This document shows, piece by piece, positions 16,216 to 26,145 of a stretch of 60,058 bases of DNA. Positions within the stretch are counted from its first letter, which is position 1, and each line of letters begins with the position of its first letter. This stretch comes from Bullifex porci. GTDB lineage: Bacteria; Spirochaetota; Spirochaetia; Sphaerochaetales; Sphaerochaetaceae. The notes below the pieces were generated by a model that saw only the letters and a program-made list of their open reading frames with translations, was not told where the DNA came from and did no database searches. The DNA is taken from assembly GCF_009695635.1 (NCBI RefSeq), contig NZ_VUNN01000014.1:1-60058 (forward strand), in the 5' to 3' direction. A program made the translations under genes and the position numbers.

Positions 16216-16525
16216 ATTCTTCTTGCCTGCGCTTTGTCACGCTCTTTTCTTTTGAAGTTTTATCAAATCGCTTTATTATACAACTAATTTGCTTATTTTT
16301 TTATAAAAAAATGCTTTAGTTATTTGATTTATAGTTGCATTTACCTTTTCATTCGACGTATTGCATGACGAAAACCTTGTCCTATCTCATAGATTCAAGA
16401 AAAAGTTCTCTTTAAGCCAACAATCTTATGGGGTGAATTTTATAAAGCGTAAATATTATGTTATATTTACAATTTAATTTGGTATGAGCTTTAAGGCAGC
16501 TGGTTTTATCCAACTGCCATATCTT
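16216..16525. other. Intergenic stretch with one hairpin
   Basis: No convincing open reading frame. GGCAGCTGG (16495-16503) can pair with CCAACTGCC (16510-16518), with one mismatch, just beyond the end of the GH4 gene and could end its transcript, although the following T run is poor. The rest is AT-rich without recognised features. Confidence 0.4.
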
Positions 16526-17869
16526 TCATTGCTTATATTGAGAAGCAACAAGCATTTTATCAAATAGCTCTTTTGCTTTATCTCTATTAAGATTTACCAA
16601 AGGATCTGAGAGGAATGCTGAGAAGAGCAACTTCTCATCATTGTTCCAAATAGCTTCAAGAGTCATATCCTGGATATCAGATACTCGTCTTACCATATTC
16701 TGAACAGCCAAAGGAGGCTCCTTTGATATTATAGGACGAATTGAGTTCTCACTAATAAAACCATTAGATTCAACGATTCTTCCCTTTGGAAGGTATGTAA
16801 TCTGACCTTCATTAGGAACGTTAATATTGGTATACAGAGTTCTGTCTCCCATAAGTGATCTCAAAATATCTACACCCTCTTCATCTGAAAGCTTAGCCTT
16901 TAGCTCCTCATCATTGTAAACCTTAGCCTTCTTTCTCTTATCCTCCTCAACTCTCCATTTATAAGGAGTTCTTACTACTCCATAGCGCCAGAAATCTTCA
17001 TCAGAATTAAGATAGAACGGCACAAATTCAGCTAAGTGTCTGTCACCAGCGGCACCAAGAGCACCAAAATCTCTTAAAAGGGAAAGAGCAACAATGTGGT
17101 CACAATCAAACCACTTCTCTTCCTCAACTCTCTTTTTTGCAACTTCCGTAAGATCCTTATATGTATTTGGATCCTCACTTAGGGCTTTAAGTCTTGGCAT
17201 AAGATCAATACCACGCCATGAAGCACCTGTAACCCAAGTGAAATGGTTTACACCTGTAATATCTACTTTAATCTCTCTTCTGTCTGGAACAGGAACATCA
17301 AACCACTCTGAAACCTTTTCAGCAATGAAGGTCTCAGTATGGAATACCTCATGGCAACAGCCCAAAGCCTTGATCCCTGGGAAAGCTTTATACAAAGCTG
17401 CAGTACAGAGAGTCATAGGGTTTGTATAGTTTATTACCCAAGCATTAGGACAAACCTTCTTTATTGTTCTAGCAAACTCAAAGAAGAATGGCAGTGCTCT
17501 GCGCGCTCTCATTATTCCTCCTGGGCCTGTAGTATCTCCAACACTCTCCAATATTCCATATTCCTCAGGAAGTAGAAGATCTCCCTTTCTGCACTCAATG
17601 TTACCTGGCTCGATAGATATAATTACTAAATCTACACCTTCAAGAGCTTTTTCAAGGTTATCTTCAGCAATAAATTTAAATCTACCTACACTATCGTTGA
17701 CACGAAAGGTCTGTTCTCCGACAACAACGTTGTTCATTGCTGCCTTGTGGTCTATATCATATAAGACTACAGTTCCATTGGTCATTTTGTTATAAGCCAA
17801 GTCCTTGAAGAACTGTATTGCCCAAAGCCTACTTCCTCCTCCAATAATACATATTCGTGTTTCTTTCAT
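16526..17869 (-). CDS. Glycoside hydrolase family 4 (NAD- and metal-dependent alpha-/6-phospho-glycosidase)
   Basis: 447-residue cytoplasmic glycosidase. GH4 enzymes use NAD+ and Mn2+ in a redox-elimination mechanism. Visible marks: dinucleotide-binding start ICIIGGGSRLW, acidic strand end VVLYDID, INYTNPMTLCTAAL, the metal-binding Cys-His in GCCHEVFHTETF (about residue 180), and GVNHFTW (second metal His, about 210), then GDRHLAEF. Specificity (alpha-glucosidase, alpha-galacturonidase or phospho-glycosidase) is not clear. The start at 17869 has AAAGGAGG 7 bases upstream. It is divergent from an amidohydrolase gene; no transporter is adjacent. Confidence 0.88.
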   Translation of the reverse strand: MKETRICIIGGGSRLWAIQFFKDLAYNKMTNGTVVLYDIDHKAAMNNVVVGEQTFRVNDSVGRFKFIAEDNLEKALEGVDLVIISIEPGNIECRKGDLLLPEEYGILESVGDTTGPGGIMRARRALPFFFEFARTIKKVCPNAWVINYTNPMTLCTAALYKAFPGIKALGCCHEVFHTETFIAEKVSEWFDVPVPDRREIKVDITGVNHFTWVTGASWRGIDLMPRLKALSEDPNTYKDLTEVAKKRVEEEKWFDCDHIVALSLLRDFGALGAAGDRHLAEFVPFYLNSDEDFWRYGVVRTPYKWRVEEDKRKKAKVYNDEELKAKLSDEEGVDILRSLMGDRTLYTNINVPNEGQITYLPKGRIVESNGFISENSIRPIISKEPPLAVQNMVRRVSDIQDMTLEAIWNNDEKLLFSAFLSDPLVNLNRDKAKELFDKMLVASQYKQ

Positions 17870-18006
17870 ATGGCATCCTCCTTTATACAATTTTAGTGCA
17901 GTTTATTGAGCACAGAAAGAAGTGTAATCTTGATAATTTGTATCATTTTTTGCACTAGATAAAAATAGTTCTTGCTCCAAACAAGCTATGATTTTATTCT
18001 CAAGCT

Positions 18007-18900
18007 ATGATTATTGATGCTCATGCACATATTTTTTCCACACTCTCAGGCTTTGGAGCTGATGGAGAATTAAAGCCCTTAAATAAAGGGAAAGCCATTT
18101 GGAGTACTGGGGAAGTTATTCAATTGCTTCCTAAAGAATATGAAAAGACAGAGTTTACACTCTCTTCCCTCTTTTCTGTAATGGATAGCCATTTTATTGA
18201 TAAAGCAGTCCTATTGCAGGGAGGCTTTCTAGGCTTCGACAACTATGGTGTTATTGAAGCAGTAAAGAGCAATAAGGATAGATTAAGAGGAGCCTTAACG
18301 GTAGATCCATTCTGCAGAAATTTAGATAAAATACTTAACTATCTATTATCTCAAGACATCGATGCCTTTAAATTCGAAGTATCTACAGGCTGTGGCTTAA
18401 TGGGTATACATCCAACATTTCAATTAGATAATGAGCTGATGTACTCCATCTATAAAAGACTCTACTCTAAAGTTAGAACAGTAGCCTTTGACTTAGGTTC
18501 TCCTGGAGACGAAAGTCATCAGGTGGTTGCTATAAAGAAAATATCTCAAGATTTCCCATCAATGAATATCGTAGTATGCCATCTCTCTTCTCCAAGAAGG
18601 AACCAAGACGAAAACATCAAGAAGGAACTTGAGATGCTGCAAAGAGACAATATCTTCTTCGATACTGCAGCACTATTTTGGAAAACAAGAGTAGAGGAAT
18701 ATCCTTTTGAAACAGCAAGAAGGTATCTTATGTATGCTAAAAACATTGTAGGAGCAGAGCACTTGATGTGGGGAAGCGATATGCCTAGCACTCTAGTCCA
18801 GGTTCCTCTTTCTAAGCAGCTTGATTACTCAAAGGGAATTTTCACTGATAAAGAAGAAGAGTGGTATTTTCATAAAACAGCAGAAAAAGTCTACTTCTGA
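18007..18900 (+). CDS. Amidohydrolase-2-family metal-dependent hydrolase
   Basis: 297-residue TIM-barrel hydrolase or decarboxylase. MIIDAHAHIF gives the first metal ligands (HxH), the middle has DAFKFEVSTGCG (candidate Lys/Glu region), VVCHLSSPRRN gives a further His, and HLMWGSDMP the final Asp. The family includes ACMSD-type decarboxylases and lactonases; the substrate is unknown. The ATG lacks a ribosome binding site. A 12-bp direct repeat CAAGCTATGATT occurs at 17982 and again over the start codon at 18001. It is divergent from the GH4 gene, which may suggest a shared control region. Confidence 0.82.
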   Translation: MIIDAHAHIFSTLSGFGADGELKPLNKGKAIWSTGEVIQLLPKEYEKTEFTLSSLFSVMDSHFIDKAVLLQGGFLGFDNYGVIEAVKSNKDRLRGALTVDPFCRNLDKILNYLLSQDIDAFKFEVSTGCGLMGIHPTFQLDNELMYSIYKRLYSKVRTVAFDLGSPGDESHQVVAIKKISQDFPSMNIVVCHLSSPRRNQDENIKKELEMLQRDNIFFDTAALFWKTRVEEYPFETARRYLMYAKNIVGAEHLMWGSDMPSTLVQVPLSKQLDYSKGIFTDKEEEWYFHKTAEKVYF

Positions 18901-18999
18901 TTTTATTAAGTAGGCTTCAGCCTCTTTGCAGTCTCGATGAAAAAAATGTAAAAGCAGAACTAGTTGAATTCTTTATCGTATTTTAACGATAATAATGCT

Positions 19000-19167
19000 A
19001 TGGCAAATGGTGAAGAGGACCTAAAGGAAAAGAATAAGGGTCGTGAAATTAAAAACGAAAAAAGATACACAGCCTGGTATAATAGACTCGGTCGTGAGGA
19101 CAGTGAAATGCTACTAGAGAAGAGTAGCTCCTGGATGAAAAAGAAAAAGAGAGATGAAGATTACTAA
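19000..19167 (+). CDS. Small charged hypothetical protein, 55 residues
   Basis: MANGEEDLKEKNKGREIKN opens a highly charged protein with a central aromatic motif RYTAWYNRLGREDSEMLLEKS and a basic end (WMKKKKRDEDY). No known family. A promoter TTGAAT (18964-18969), 18 bases, GATAAT (18988-18993) ends 6 bases before the ATG at 19000, so the start is chosen here and the transcript would be leaderless; an upstream ATG in frame lies in the promoter itself. The next gene has its own -10 box just after this stop codon. Confidence 0.55.
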   Translation: MANGEEDLKEKNKGREIKNEKRYTAWYNRLGREDSEMLLEKSSSWMKKKKRDEDY

Positions 19168-19172
19168 GGCTG

Positions 19173-19181
19173 TGTTATAAT
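19173..19181 (+). promoter_or_regulatory. Extended -10 promoter of the nucleoside kinase gene
   Basis: TGT followed by a perfect TATAAT (19176-19181) forms an extended -10 element. No -35 is evident, as is common with extended -10 boxes. Seven bases separate it from the ATG at 19189, predicting a leaderless mRNA. Confidence 0.65.
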
Positions 19182-19188
19182 TAACACT

Positions 19189-20769
19189 ATGAATAAAAGC
19201 ATTTATAGTGAAAACCCAGTTGTAGCCCAGCTAGTAGATGGAGAATTAAAGAGCTCTGACTACCAAATATTACACGAAGCAGATATCCAAGAGGTAAAGC
19301 TATTTTCACCACTTGGGAAAAGAGTTTATCGTCACTCAATATGTTTACTACTTTCATATGCTGCTGCAGCTCTATATCCAAATAGACACCTTGAAATAGG
19401 TCATAGCCTAGGAGATGGCTTCTATTTTACCTTTACAGACCATGAGGTAACAGAGGATGATGTTGAAAGACTAAAGCAAAAGATGGTAGAGACAGTTAAT
19501 AGTGATATTAAAATTGAAACTAAATATGTCTCCTATCTTGAGGCCTTAAGACTCTTTTCAAAGCCTCAATATGAGCTTTCACTCTCACTATTAAAATCTA
19601 GAAACGATAGCACAGTAAAAATAACTACTATCGACGGCTTTTCCTTTATAGCCTATGAGCCAGTAGTGACTCACACATCTTTACTTACTCTTTGGGAGCT
19701 AAGAAGGTATGGAAGTGGTATGCTACTTAGATATCCTCAAACTAGAGATATAAATAACATACGAGAGTTTGTTGATAACCCACTACTCTATAAGGTTTTT
19801 TCAAAGAGTAGAGAGAATATGAAAATCTTGCACACAAGCTCCTTAGGAGAGCTCAACAAGGAGATAGCAGAGGGTAATATAGAAAGGATTATCACACTAT
19901 CTGAGGCTATGATGAATAGACAAATATCTCTCATTAGTGAGGAGATAAAGCAAAGAGGAAGCGTAAAAGCAATATTTATAGCAGGCCCATCCTCATCAGG
20001 AAAGACAACAAGCTCACTCAAGCTATTTAGAGAGCTTGAAATAATTGGTTATGAACCAGTTAAGATCTCACTTGATGATTACTACCTACCAAGAAACTTA
20101 ATTCCAAGAGATGAAAATGGAGACTATGATTACGAGGTATTAGAGGCTCTAAATCTTCCTTTAATACAAGATAATATAACATCACTTCTAGAGGGTAAGG
20201 AGGTTCATCTACCTTACTATGACTTTAAGAGCGATAAAAGAGGAGAAAGAGCGGAAGCAACACATCTTAAGGAAAACTCAATATTAATTATTGAGGGTAT
20301 ACACGCACTTAATCCTAAATTAGTTCCTTCTCTCGATAGAGCTTTAATGTATAAAATCTATATCAGCTGCTTAACTAGTATTTGTATAGATGAGCACAAT
20401 AGAATAAGTACTACAGATAATAGAATTATTAGAAGAGTTGTTAGAGATAGTAGGACTCGTGGAATTGATCCAGCTGAGACACTTACAATGTGGCCAAGTG
20501 TAGAGCGTGGTGAAAAGAACCACATATTTGTATATCAAAATAATGCTGATAGCATGATTAACTCAAATCTAGCATATGAAATTGCAGCGCTTACTCCATA
20601 TGCTATCCCACTATTAAGAAGTATAAAGCCAGATAAGGGATATGCATACACTACAGCAAGAAGGATATTAAAGTTCCTAGAGCTATGCTATCCAATTCAA
20701 GCTGAGAAAATCCCATCTGACTCTGTGATCCGAGAGTTTATTGGTGGTTCTATCTATGGCGCGATTTAA
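19189..20769 (+). CDS. Nucleoside (uridine) kinase with N-terminal TGS/ThrRS-like region
   Basis: 526 residues. The C-terminal half is a P-loop kinase of the uridine kinase/phosphoribulokinase family: Walker A GPSSSGKTT near residue 266, SLDDYYLPR (substrate-binding Asp), the acidic ILIIEGIHALNP block, and the lid RRVVRDSRTRG. The N-terminal 230 residues include a segment like the second additional domain of threonyl/alanyl-tRNA synthetases (YAAAALYPNRHLEIGHSLGDGFYFTF), as in many anaerobe and Thermotoga proteins annotated as nucleoside kinase. The physiological substrate of this fused form is not settled. It ends 4 bases into the convergent phoR. Confidence 0.88.
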   Translation: MNKSIYSENPVVAQLVDGELKSSDYQILHEADIQEVKLFSPLGKRVYRHSICLLLSYAAAALYPNRHLEIGHSLGDGFYFTFTDHEVTEDDVERLKQKMVETVNSDIKIETKYVSYLEALRLFSKPQYELSLSLLKSRNDSTVKITTIDGFSFIAYEPVVTHTSLLTLWELRRYGSGMLLRYPQTRDINNIREFVDNPLLYKVFSKSRENMKILHTSSLGELNKEIAEGNIERIITLSEAMMNRQISLISEEIKQRGSVKAIFIAGPSSSGKTTSSLKLFRELEIIGYEPVKISLDDYYLPRNLIPRDENGDYDYEVLEALNLPLIQDNITSLLEGKEVHLPYYDFKSDKRGERAEATHLKENSILIIEGIHALNPKLVPSLDRALMYKIYISCLTSICIDEHNRISTTDNRIIRRVVRDSRTRGIDPAETLTMWPSVERGEKNHIFVYQNNADSMINSNLAYEIAALTPYAIPLLRSIKPDKGYAYTTARRILKFLELCYPIQAEKIPSDSVIREFIGGSIYGAI

Positions 20770-22430
20770 TCGGCCATAGATAGAGGGAAATCTGCTCCAA
20801 TAGTACTACCCTTTCCAAGAGTACTTTCAACGAATAGCTTTCCACCATGGTATAAAACTGCATGCTTTACGATCGAAAGGCCTAAGCCAGTTCCACCGCT
20901 TGCCCTTGAATGACTCTTATCAACACGATAGAAGCGCTCAAAGATACGGTCTAAGCTATCCTTAGGAATTCCTATTCCACTATCCTTTACTCTTAGCTCA
21001 AAGGCACTAGGACCTCTCTTAAGAGATATCTCTATAGTACCACCTACCTTATTATACCTAATTGCGTTATCAACAAGGTTGTAAACAATTTCATAAAATA
21101 GATGAGGTACACAGTTAAGCTTAATATCATTACAGCTAGTATTAATAGATATCTTTTTATTATCAGCTGCACTCTGAAGTGCATTTACTACATCATCAAT
21201 TAATGAATAAGCATTTATCTTATCGAACTGCATAGTACTTCCTTCATCAAGCTCAGAGATACTAATACAATCATCGATTAAAGATACTAATCTAGAGGCT
21301 TCACTATGAATCTTTGTAATAAAATCCTTTACATCCTCACTCTTAACAACTCCAGCAGAGAGTAGCTCTGAGGAAGCTAAAATAGTTTGTAAAGGTGTCT
21401 TTAGCTCATGAGAAACATTAGCGCTAAACTCTCTTCTCAGCTCCTCTGCATGTGCCTTCTCTGTGATATCTAAAAATAGTAAGCAAAAGCCAATTGCTCT
21501 ATCATGTTCACAAATCGGTGAGATAACTAATGAGTACTCAAAGCCATTCTTTGAATATAAGGTTTCAACCTTAATACCCTCATGGCTTCTCTTTAAAGCT
21601 TCGACAAAGGAAATATCACGTTCAAGTGTTAAAATATCCTTACCATACCCACTTTTATCTATAGAAAAGAGTCTCATCGCAGCCTTATTCATAGAGACGA
21701 TATTATCATCGCTATTGAGTAAAACTAGCGCCTCACTCATATTATCTGTGATACCTTCAAACTCTCTCTTTCTCTTAGTTAGCTCTGCAATTTTTGATTT
21801 AATCTCCTTTTGCTGAGCATCAATTTTAACTAAAAGTGGGGAAAGCTCATCATAGGTATCATTCTTTAGTGGCTCATCAAGGTTTAAGCAATTTAAAGGC
21901 TGAATAATCTTACTAGAGAGCTTCTTTGAAACAATAATAGCTATAATTACAGCTACAATAAATACTAATACCATCCAAGGTATTAATGATAAAAGCTGCA
22001 TTAATATAGAGCTTCTAGTAGCAGATACTCTAATTATTGAGCTATCAGCTAATCTACTAGCTGCATAAATTGTACTAGCTGCAAGTGTTGATGAATATCT
22101 TCTGCTAGAGCCATAGCCATATAGGGAGGCCATTTTAATTTCCTCTCTATCACTATGGTCCTCTAAGGAAGATACATTTACAGCATTATCAAAGAGGACT
22201 GTTCCATTATTAGATATCCAAGTAATTCTATAATCCTGGACATCTAAGCTTTCAAGGTAATCAAGACCTCCATCCTCAACTGCATTTCCTAAAACCTTAG
22301 TTTCAGCTCTAAGTCTCTCCTCCTCAGACATCTCAAAGCTTAAATTAACAGCTAAGAGAACAGCAACTAAGGAAAAGAGCATTATAAAAACAGCAGTTAC
22401 TAAAATTGCTCTAAATATCGTTTTGTTCAT
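20766..22430 (-). CDS. phoR: Phosphate-regulon sensor histidine kinase PhoR
   Basis: 554-residue membrane kinase that phosphorylates PhoB when phosphate is scarce. Two membrane helices (about 8-28 and 145-170) flank a 115-residue outer domain; a PAS-like region follows (about 230-320, FEGITDNMSEALVLLNSDD), then the HisKA box ANVSHELKTPLQ with the phosphorylated His, and the ATPase lobes DNAIRYNK, DSGIGIPKD and GGTGLGLSIV. Last gene of the pst-pho operon; its start overlaps phoB by 20 bases. Confidence 0.93.
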   Translation of the reverse strand: MNKTIFRAILVTAVFIMLFSLVAVLLAVNLSFEMSEEERLRAETKVLGNAVEDGGLDYLESLDVQDYRITWISNNGTVLFDNAVNVSSLEDHSDREEIKMASLYGYGSSRRYSSTLAASTIYAASRLADSSIIRVSATRSSILMQLLSLIPWMVLVFIVAVIIAIIVSKKLSSKIIQPLNCLNLDEPLKNDTYDELSPLLVKIDAQQKEIKSKIAELTKRKREFEGITDNMSEALVLLNSDDNIVSMNKAAMRLFSIDKSGYGKDILTLERDISFVEALKRSHEGIKVETLYSKNGFEYSLVISPICEHDRAIGFCLLFLDITEKAHAEELRREFSANVSHELKTPLQTILASSELLSAGVVKSEDVKDFITKIHSEASRLVSLIDDCISISELDEGSTMQFDKINAYSLIDDVVNALQSAADNKKISINTSCNDIKLNCVPHLFYEIVYNLVDNAIRYNKVGGTIEISLKRGPSAFELRVKDSGIGIPKDSLDRIFERFYRVDKSHSRASGGTGLGLSIVKHAVLYHGGKLFVESTLGKGSTIGADFPLSMAD

Positions 22431-23079
22431 GGAACTTATAACCTACCCCTCTAACGGTCTCTATTAAAAGACCCTTTGCACCAATCTTTTGTCTTAGAGT
22501 TTTAATATGTGCATCGACAGTTCTAGTCTCACTTAAGGATGATAATCCCCAAATTTTTACAAGTAAATCATCACGAGAAAATACTATCTCAGGACTGCGC
22601 ATCAAAAATAGTAGTAGCTCATACTCCTTAAGTGTTAAGACTACACTTTGGCCATCAACCTTAACCTCATGCTGGGAAGTATCAATTTCGATACCACAGA
22701 GCTTTACCTTACTATCACTAATATTTCCTGCTCTTCGAAGTACCGCTTTAATTCTAGAAACCATCTCCATCATACCAAATGGCTTAACTAAGTAGTCATC
22801 TGCACCAAGATCTAAGCTCTCTACCTTATCAAACTCACTACCCTTAGCTGTTGCCATAATGATAGGTACGTTCATATTCTTTCTTAGCTCTTTTAAGATA
22901 GTAACTCCATCCTTATCAGGAAGCATTATATCTAAAATAATGAGCTCAGGACGCTTTGTTTCAAGCTCCTTAAATAAGGAAGATGCGTCTGCGCAGCCAA
23001 TAGCCTCAAAGCCAACACTCTTTAAGGTGTATAGCTCTAATGAACGAATACTATCATCATCTTCAACAACAATAATCAT
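22411..23079 (-). CDS. phoB: Phosphate-regulon response regulator PhoB
   Basis: 222-residue OmpR-type regulator. Receiver domain: MIIVVEDDDSIR (acidic pair), LIILDIMLPDKDG (phosphorylated Asp near 51), MATAKGSEFDK and LVKPF. The DNA-binding winged helix occupies about 125-222 (VVLTLKEYELLLFLM, SETRTVDAHIKTLRQKIG, VRGVGYKF). The start is placed at 23079 because AAAGGAGA lies 5 bases upstream; the gene follows phoU by 11 bases. Confidence 0.94.
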   Translation of the reverse strand: MIIVVEDDDSIRSLELYTLKSVGFEAIGCADASSLFKELETKRPELIILDIMLPDKDGVTILKELRKNMNVPIIMATAKGSEFDKVESLDLGADDYLVKPFGMMEMVSRIKAVLRRAGNISDSKVKLCGIEIDTSQHEVKVDGQSVVLTLKEYELLLFLMRSPEIVFSRDDLLVKIWGLSSLSETRTVDAHIKTLRQKIGAKGLLIETVRGVGYKFHEQNDI

Positions 23080-23090
23080 GCAATTCTCCT

Positions 23091-23711
23091 TTATCCAGCA
23101 TAGATAGCCCATTTAGCTACATTTACTGCATGGTCACCTATTCTCTCTAGATATTTAGCACACATCATTAAATCTGTGATGCTTTCGCCATCGACCTCTT
23201 CCTTATCAATAGAAGAAATAACCTTCTTCTTAATCTTTAAGAAAAAATCATCGATTATATTATCATATTCGATCATTTCTTTAGCAAGCGCCTTATCACG
23301 ACGAACAAAGGCATCAAGAGCAGAACGTACCATAAAGATTACACCATCACCCATCTTTTCAATTAGGTGTAGACCCTCATCATCTCTTTTATTAATGTAC
23401 ATAGCTGTCTCTGCTATATCTGCAGCATTATCCCCGATTCTTTCTAAATCTGTAACCATTTTTAACGATGCAGAGATATACTTTAAATCACCTGCTACAG
23501 GCTGCTGTAAAAGTAATATTCTAATACAAAGGTTCTCGAGCTCTCTTTCCTTTTGGTTTATCTCATCCTCAAGAGTTCTAACCTCAGCTAAATCAAAATC
23601 CTTAACACCAATAGATGCAACACACTTTGTAATAATAGCTTCACAAAGGGAGCCCATCACAATTAACTCTTTCTCAAGAGAGTTAAGTTGCTTTAAATAA
23701 GTACTTCTCAT
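23091..23711 (-). CDS. phoU: Phosphate transport regulator PhoU
   Basis: 206-residue all-helical protein built of two three-helix bundles; conserved acidic metal-binding patterns are visible as DLERIGDNAADIAE and YLERIGDHAVNVAK. It links the state of the PstSCAB transporter to PhoR and limits phosphate uptake. The ATG at 23711 is one base after the pstB stop (TGATATG) and follows AGGGAGA; the alternative TTG at 23720 would overlap pstB. Confidence 0.93.
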   Translation of the reverse strand: MRSTYLKQLNSLEKELIVMGSLCEAIITKCVASIGVKDFDLAEVRTLEDEINQKERELENLCIRILLLQQPVAGDLKYISASLKMVTDLERIGDNAADIAETAMYINKRDDEGLHLIEKMGDGVIFMVRSALDAFVRRDKALAKEMIEYDNIIDDFFLKIKKKVISSIDKEEVDGESITDLMMCAKYLERIGDHAVNVAKWAIYAG

Positions 23712-23712
23712 A

Positions 23713-24465
23713 TCAACCAAATCTCCCTGTTATATAATCTTCAGTCTTCTTCTCCTTTGGAGATGAAAACAGCTCTTCAGTCTTTCCAACCTCAATTAAA
23801 TTACCAAGCAAGAAGAAAGCTGTTAAATCACTAATTCTTAATGCCTGCTGCATATTATGAGTAACGATTACAATCGTATACTTATCCTTTAAGGTAACAA
23901 CTAGCTCTTCAATCTTTGAGGTGGAGATAGGATCGAGGGCACTAGTTGGTTCATCCATTAACAATACCTTTGGCTTTACTGCAAGAGCACGAGCAATACA
24001 CAATCTTTGCTGCTGACCACCAGATAAACCTAAGGCACTCTTCTTTAAGCGGTCCTTTACCTCATCCCAAAGGGCAGCTCCCTTAAGTGATGATTCAACT
24101 AGCTCATCTAGGACAGCCTTATTTTTAATACCATGAGTTCTAGGGCCATAAGCAATGTTATCGTAAATACTCATCATAAAAGGATTAGGCTTCTGGAATA
24201 CCATACCAACATCCTTTCTAAGCTCATTTACATCAACATCAGAGGCATATATATCCTTACCATTATATAAAATCTGACCTGTTACCTTTACACCATCAAT
24301 TAAATCATTCATACGATTAAGTGTCTTTAAAAAGGTACTCTTTCCACATCCTGAAGGACCGATAAGCGCAGAAACACTATTCTCTGGAAATGATAGATTA
24401 ATATTCTTTAATGCTTGATGGGATGAGTAAAATAGATCAAGATTTTTACTTTCAATAATATTCAT
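23713..24465 (-). CDS. pstB: Phosphate ABC transporter ATP-binding protein PstB
   Basis: 250-residue ATPase of the high-affinity phosphate importer. Walker [10 protein letters not shown] near 34, Q-loop VFQKPNPF, signature LSGGQQQRL, Walker [14 protein letters not shown] and switch His in THNMQQA are all present. The start overlaps the pstA stop as TAATG. Confidence 0.97.
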   Translation of the reverse strand: MNIIESKNLDLFYSSHQALKNINLSFPENSVSALIGPSGCGKSTFLKTLNRMNDLIDGVKVTGQILYNGKDIYASDVDVNELRKDVGMVFQKPNPFMMSIYDNIAYGPRTHGIKNKAVLDELVESSLKGAALWDEVKDRLKKSALGLSGGQQQRLCIARALAVKPKVLLMDEPTSALDPISTSKIEELVVTLKDKYTIVIVTHNMQQALRISDLTAFFLLGNLIEVGKTEELFSSPKEKKTEDYITGRFG

Positions 24466-25301
24466 TAGTTTCTCCTCTCAAAGTGACGCTCTAAGAAAAA
24501 TGTAATAAGATTAATCAAGATTGTTAGAATTAGTAGTATAGCGGCAATTGCAAAGGCAACTCCAAACTCACCCTGCTCCTTTGCATAAACGTAAAGTGCT
24601 ACAGTTAAGGTAGCGCCCGATGAGCCAAGTGCTGTGAAGTAATTATTTAATGTGTGTGCAAAGCCCATAGTAAATAGAAGGGCAGCACTTTCACCTAAAA
24701 TTCTTCCGATAGAGAGGATACAACCAGTTAATATACCCTGTATGGAGGAAGGAAGTACTACAGTTCTAACTACTCTCCACTTTCCAGCTCCCAGTGCGAA
24801 GGCACCCTCTCTATAGCTATTTGGAACTGTCTTTAAGCTCTCTTGAGTAGTTCTGATAACAGTTGGAAGTGTCATCATAACTAAGGTTAAGCTACCAGAT
24901 AAAAGGGAGGTTTTTAATCTTAAGAACTGACAGAATATTAACATACCTGCAAGACCATAGATAATTGAAGGGATACCAGCAAGAGTTTCTGATGCAAAGT
25001 CGATAAGGGAGGTAAGCTTTCTATTTGTTGCATACTCATTTAAGTAAATAGCAGCACCTACTCCCAATGGAAGAACAACTATTAATGTTGTGATTACAAG
25101 ATAAATTGTATTAACAATATCAGGAAGGATTCCAATTCTCTCCTCAAGATATGATGGAGATGTGCTTAAGAGCTGCCAAGAAATGTTCTTGGCACCTTTA
25201 ACTAAAACATAACAAACCAAAGAAAAAGATAGTAAACCAACTAATATAATACTGATGTAACAAAAAATCTTCATGTAGATATCAAAAGGTTTTTTACGCA
25301 T
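24465..25301 (-). CDS. pstA: Phosphate ABC transporter permease PstA
   Basis: 278-residue permease with six membrane segments. The ATPase-contact loop is visible ([15 protein letters not shown] and [25 protein letters not shown]). It overlaps pstC by 8 bases and pstB by one base, so the operon is translationally coupled. Confidence 0.95.
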   Translation of the reverse strand: MRKKPFDIYMKIFCYISIILVGLLSFSLVCYVLVKGAKNISWQLLSTSPSYLEERIGILPDIVNTIYLVITTLIVVLPLGVGAAIYLNEYATNRKLTSLIDFASETLAGIPSIIYGLAGMLIFCQFLRLKTSLLSGSLTLVMMTLPTVIRTTQESLKTVPNSYREGAFALGAGKWRVVRTVVLPSSIQGILTGCILSIGRILGESAALLFTMGFAHTLNNYFTALGSSGATLTVALYVYAKEQGEFGVAFAIAAILLILTILINLITFFLERHFERRN

Positions 25302-26145
25302 CTTTATTCTCCCTTCTAAGAACCATCAGAATACCATTGATGATCATGATAAAGCAGAATAGTACTAGAGCAATTGAGAAGAGTGCTTGTCGCTGTAAGC
25401 CCGATGAATAGGACATTTCAATAGCAACAGCAGTAGTTAAATATCTAACACTCTTGAATATTGAAGGCATATTAGCAACGTTACCAGCTACCATCATAAC
25501 TGCCATAGCTTCACCGATTGCACGACCTATACCTAATACTACTGAAGTTAAAATACCACTTCTTGCAGCTGGTACACTGACTCTAAAATAGGTCTCAATT
25601 TTAGTAGCTCCTAAGGCTAAGGATGCTTCCTCATAATCCTTTGGAACAGCCTCAAGGCTTGTTAAGGAAACCTTAATTACAGTTGGAAGAATCATGACAG
25701 CAAGTACTATTATTGAAGCAAAGAGAGAAGCACCATCTGGTAGATTAAAAACAGTTCTAACAAATGGAACTAGTACTAACATACCAACTAAACCATATAC
25801 AACAGATGGGACACCTGAAATAACACCGATAATTACAACAAATATATCTCTAATCCTTTTAGGAGCCATTTTGGCAAGGTATACAGCTGAAAAGAACCCA
25901 ATTGGAAGACCTATTATCAGGGAGCCTATTGTTCCCCAAATAGTAGTTAAGATAAAGGGTAATATTCCAAACTGAGGATCAGACCCTGTACTTCTCCAAA
26001 CTTTACCAAACATAAAGTTAATAAAACCTATCTCACCGATAGCAGGTACACCTGATACGATGAGATAGACAGTGATTAGAAGTACGAAGAGAACTGAGAC
26101 CAATCCTAAGAGAGTGAAGATTATGCCTATAGCTCTTTCTTTCAT
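25294..26145 (-). CDS. pstC: Phosphate ABC transporter permease PstC
   Basis: 283-residue partner permease of PstA, with six membrane segments, the GVISGVPSVVYGLVG loop and the EAA-type contact loop DYEEASLALGATKIETYFRVSVPAA. Its ATG overlaps the pstS stop (ATGA). Confidence 0.95.
   Translation of the reverse strand: MKERAIGIIFTLLGLVSVLFVLLITVYLIVSGVPAIGEIGFINFMFGKVWRSTGSDPQFGILPFILTTIWGTIGSLIIGLPIGFFSAVYLAKMAPKRIRDIFVVIIGVISGVPSVVYGLVGMLVLVPFVRTVFNLPDGASLFASIIVLAVMILPTVIKVSLTSLEAVPKDYEEASLALGATKIETYFRVSVPAARSGILTSVVLGIGRAIGEAMAVMMVAGNVANMPSIFKSVRYLTTAVAIEMSYSSGLQRQALFSIALVLFCFIMIINGILMVLRRENKDA

Noticed and set aside
17982-18012. 12-bp direct repeat CAAGCTATGATT over the amidohydrolase start as an operator or duplicate start site
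   Set aside because: Two short copies in AT-rich sequence can arise by slippage; no further support, so only mentioned in the gene entry.
18888-18918. Hairpin at the end of the amidohydrolase gene as a terminator
   Set aside because: The 10-bp stem is good but no T run follows on the plus strand.
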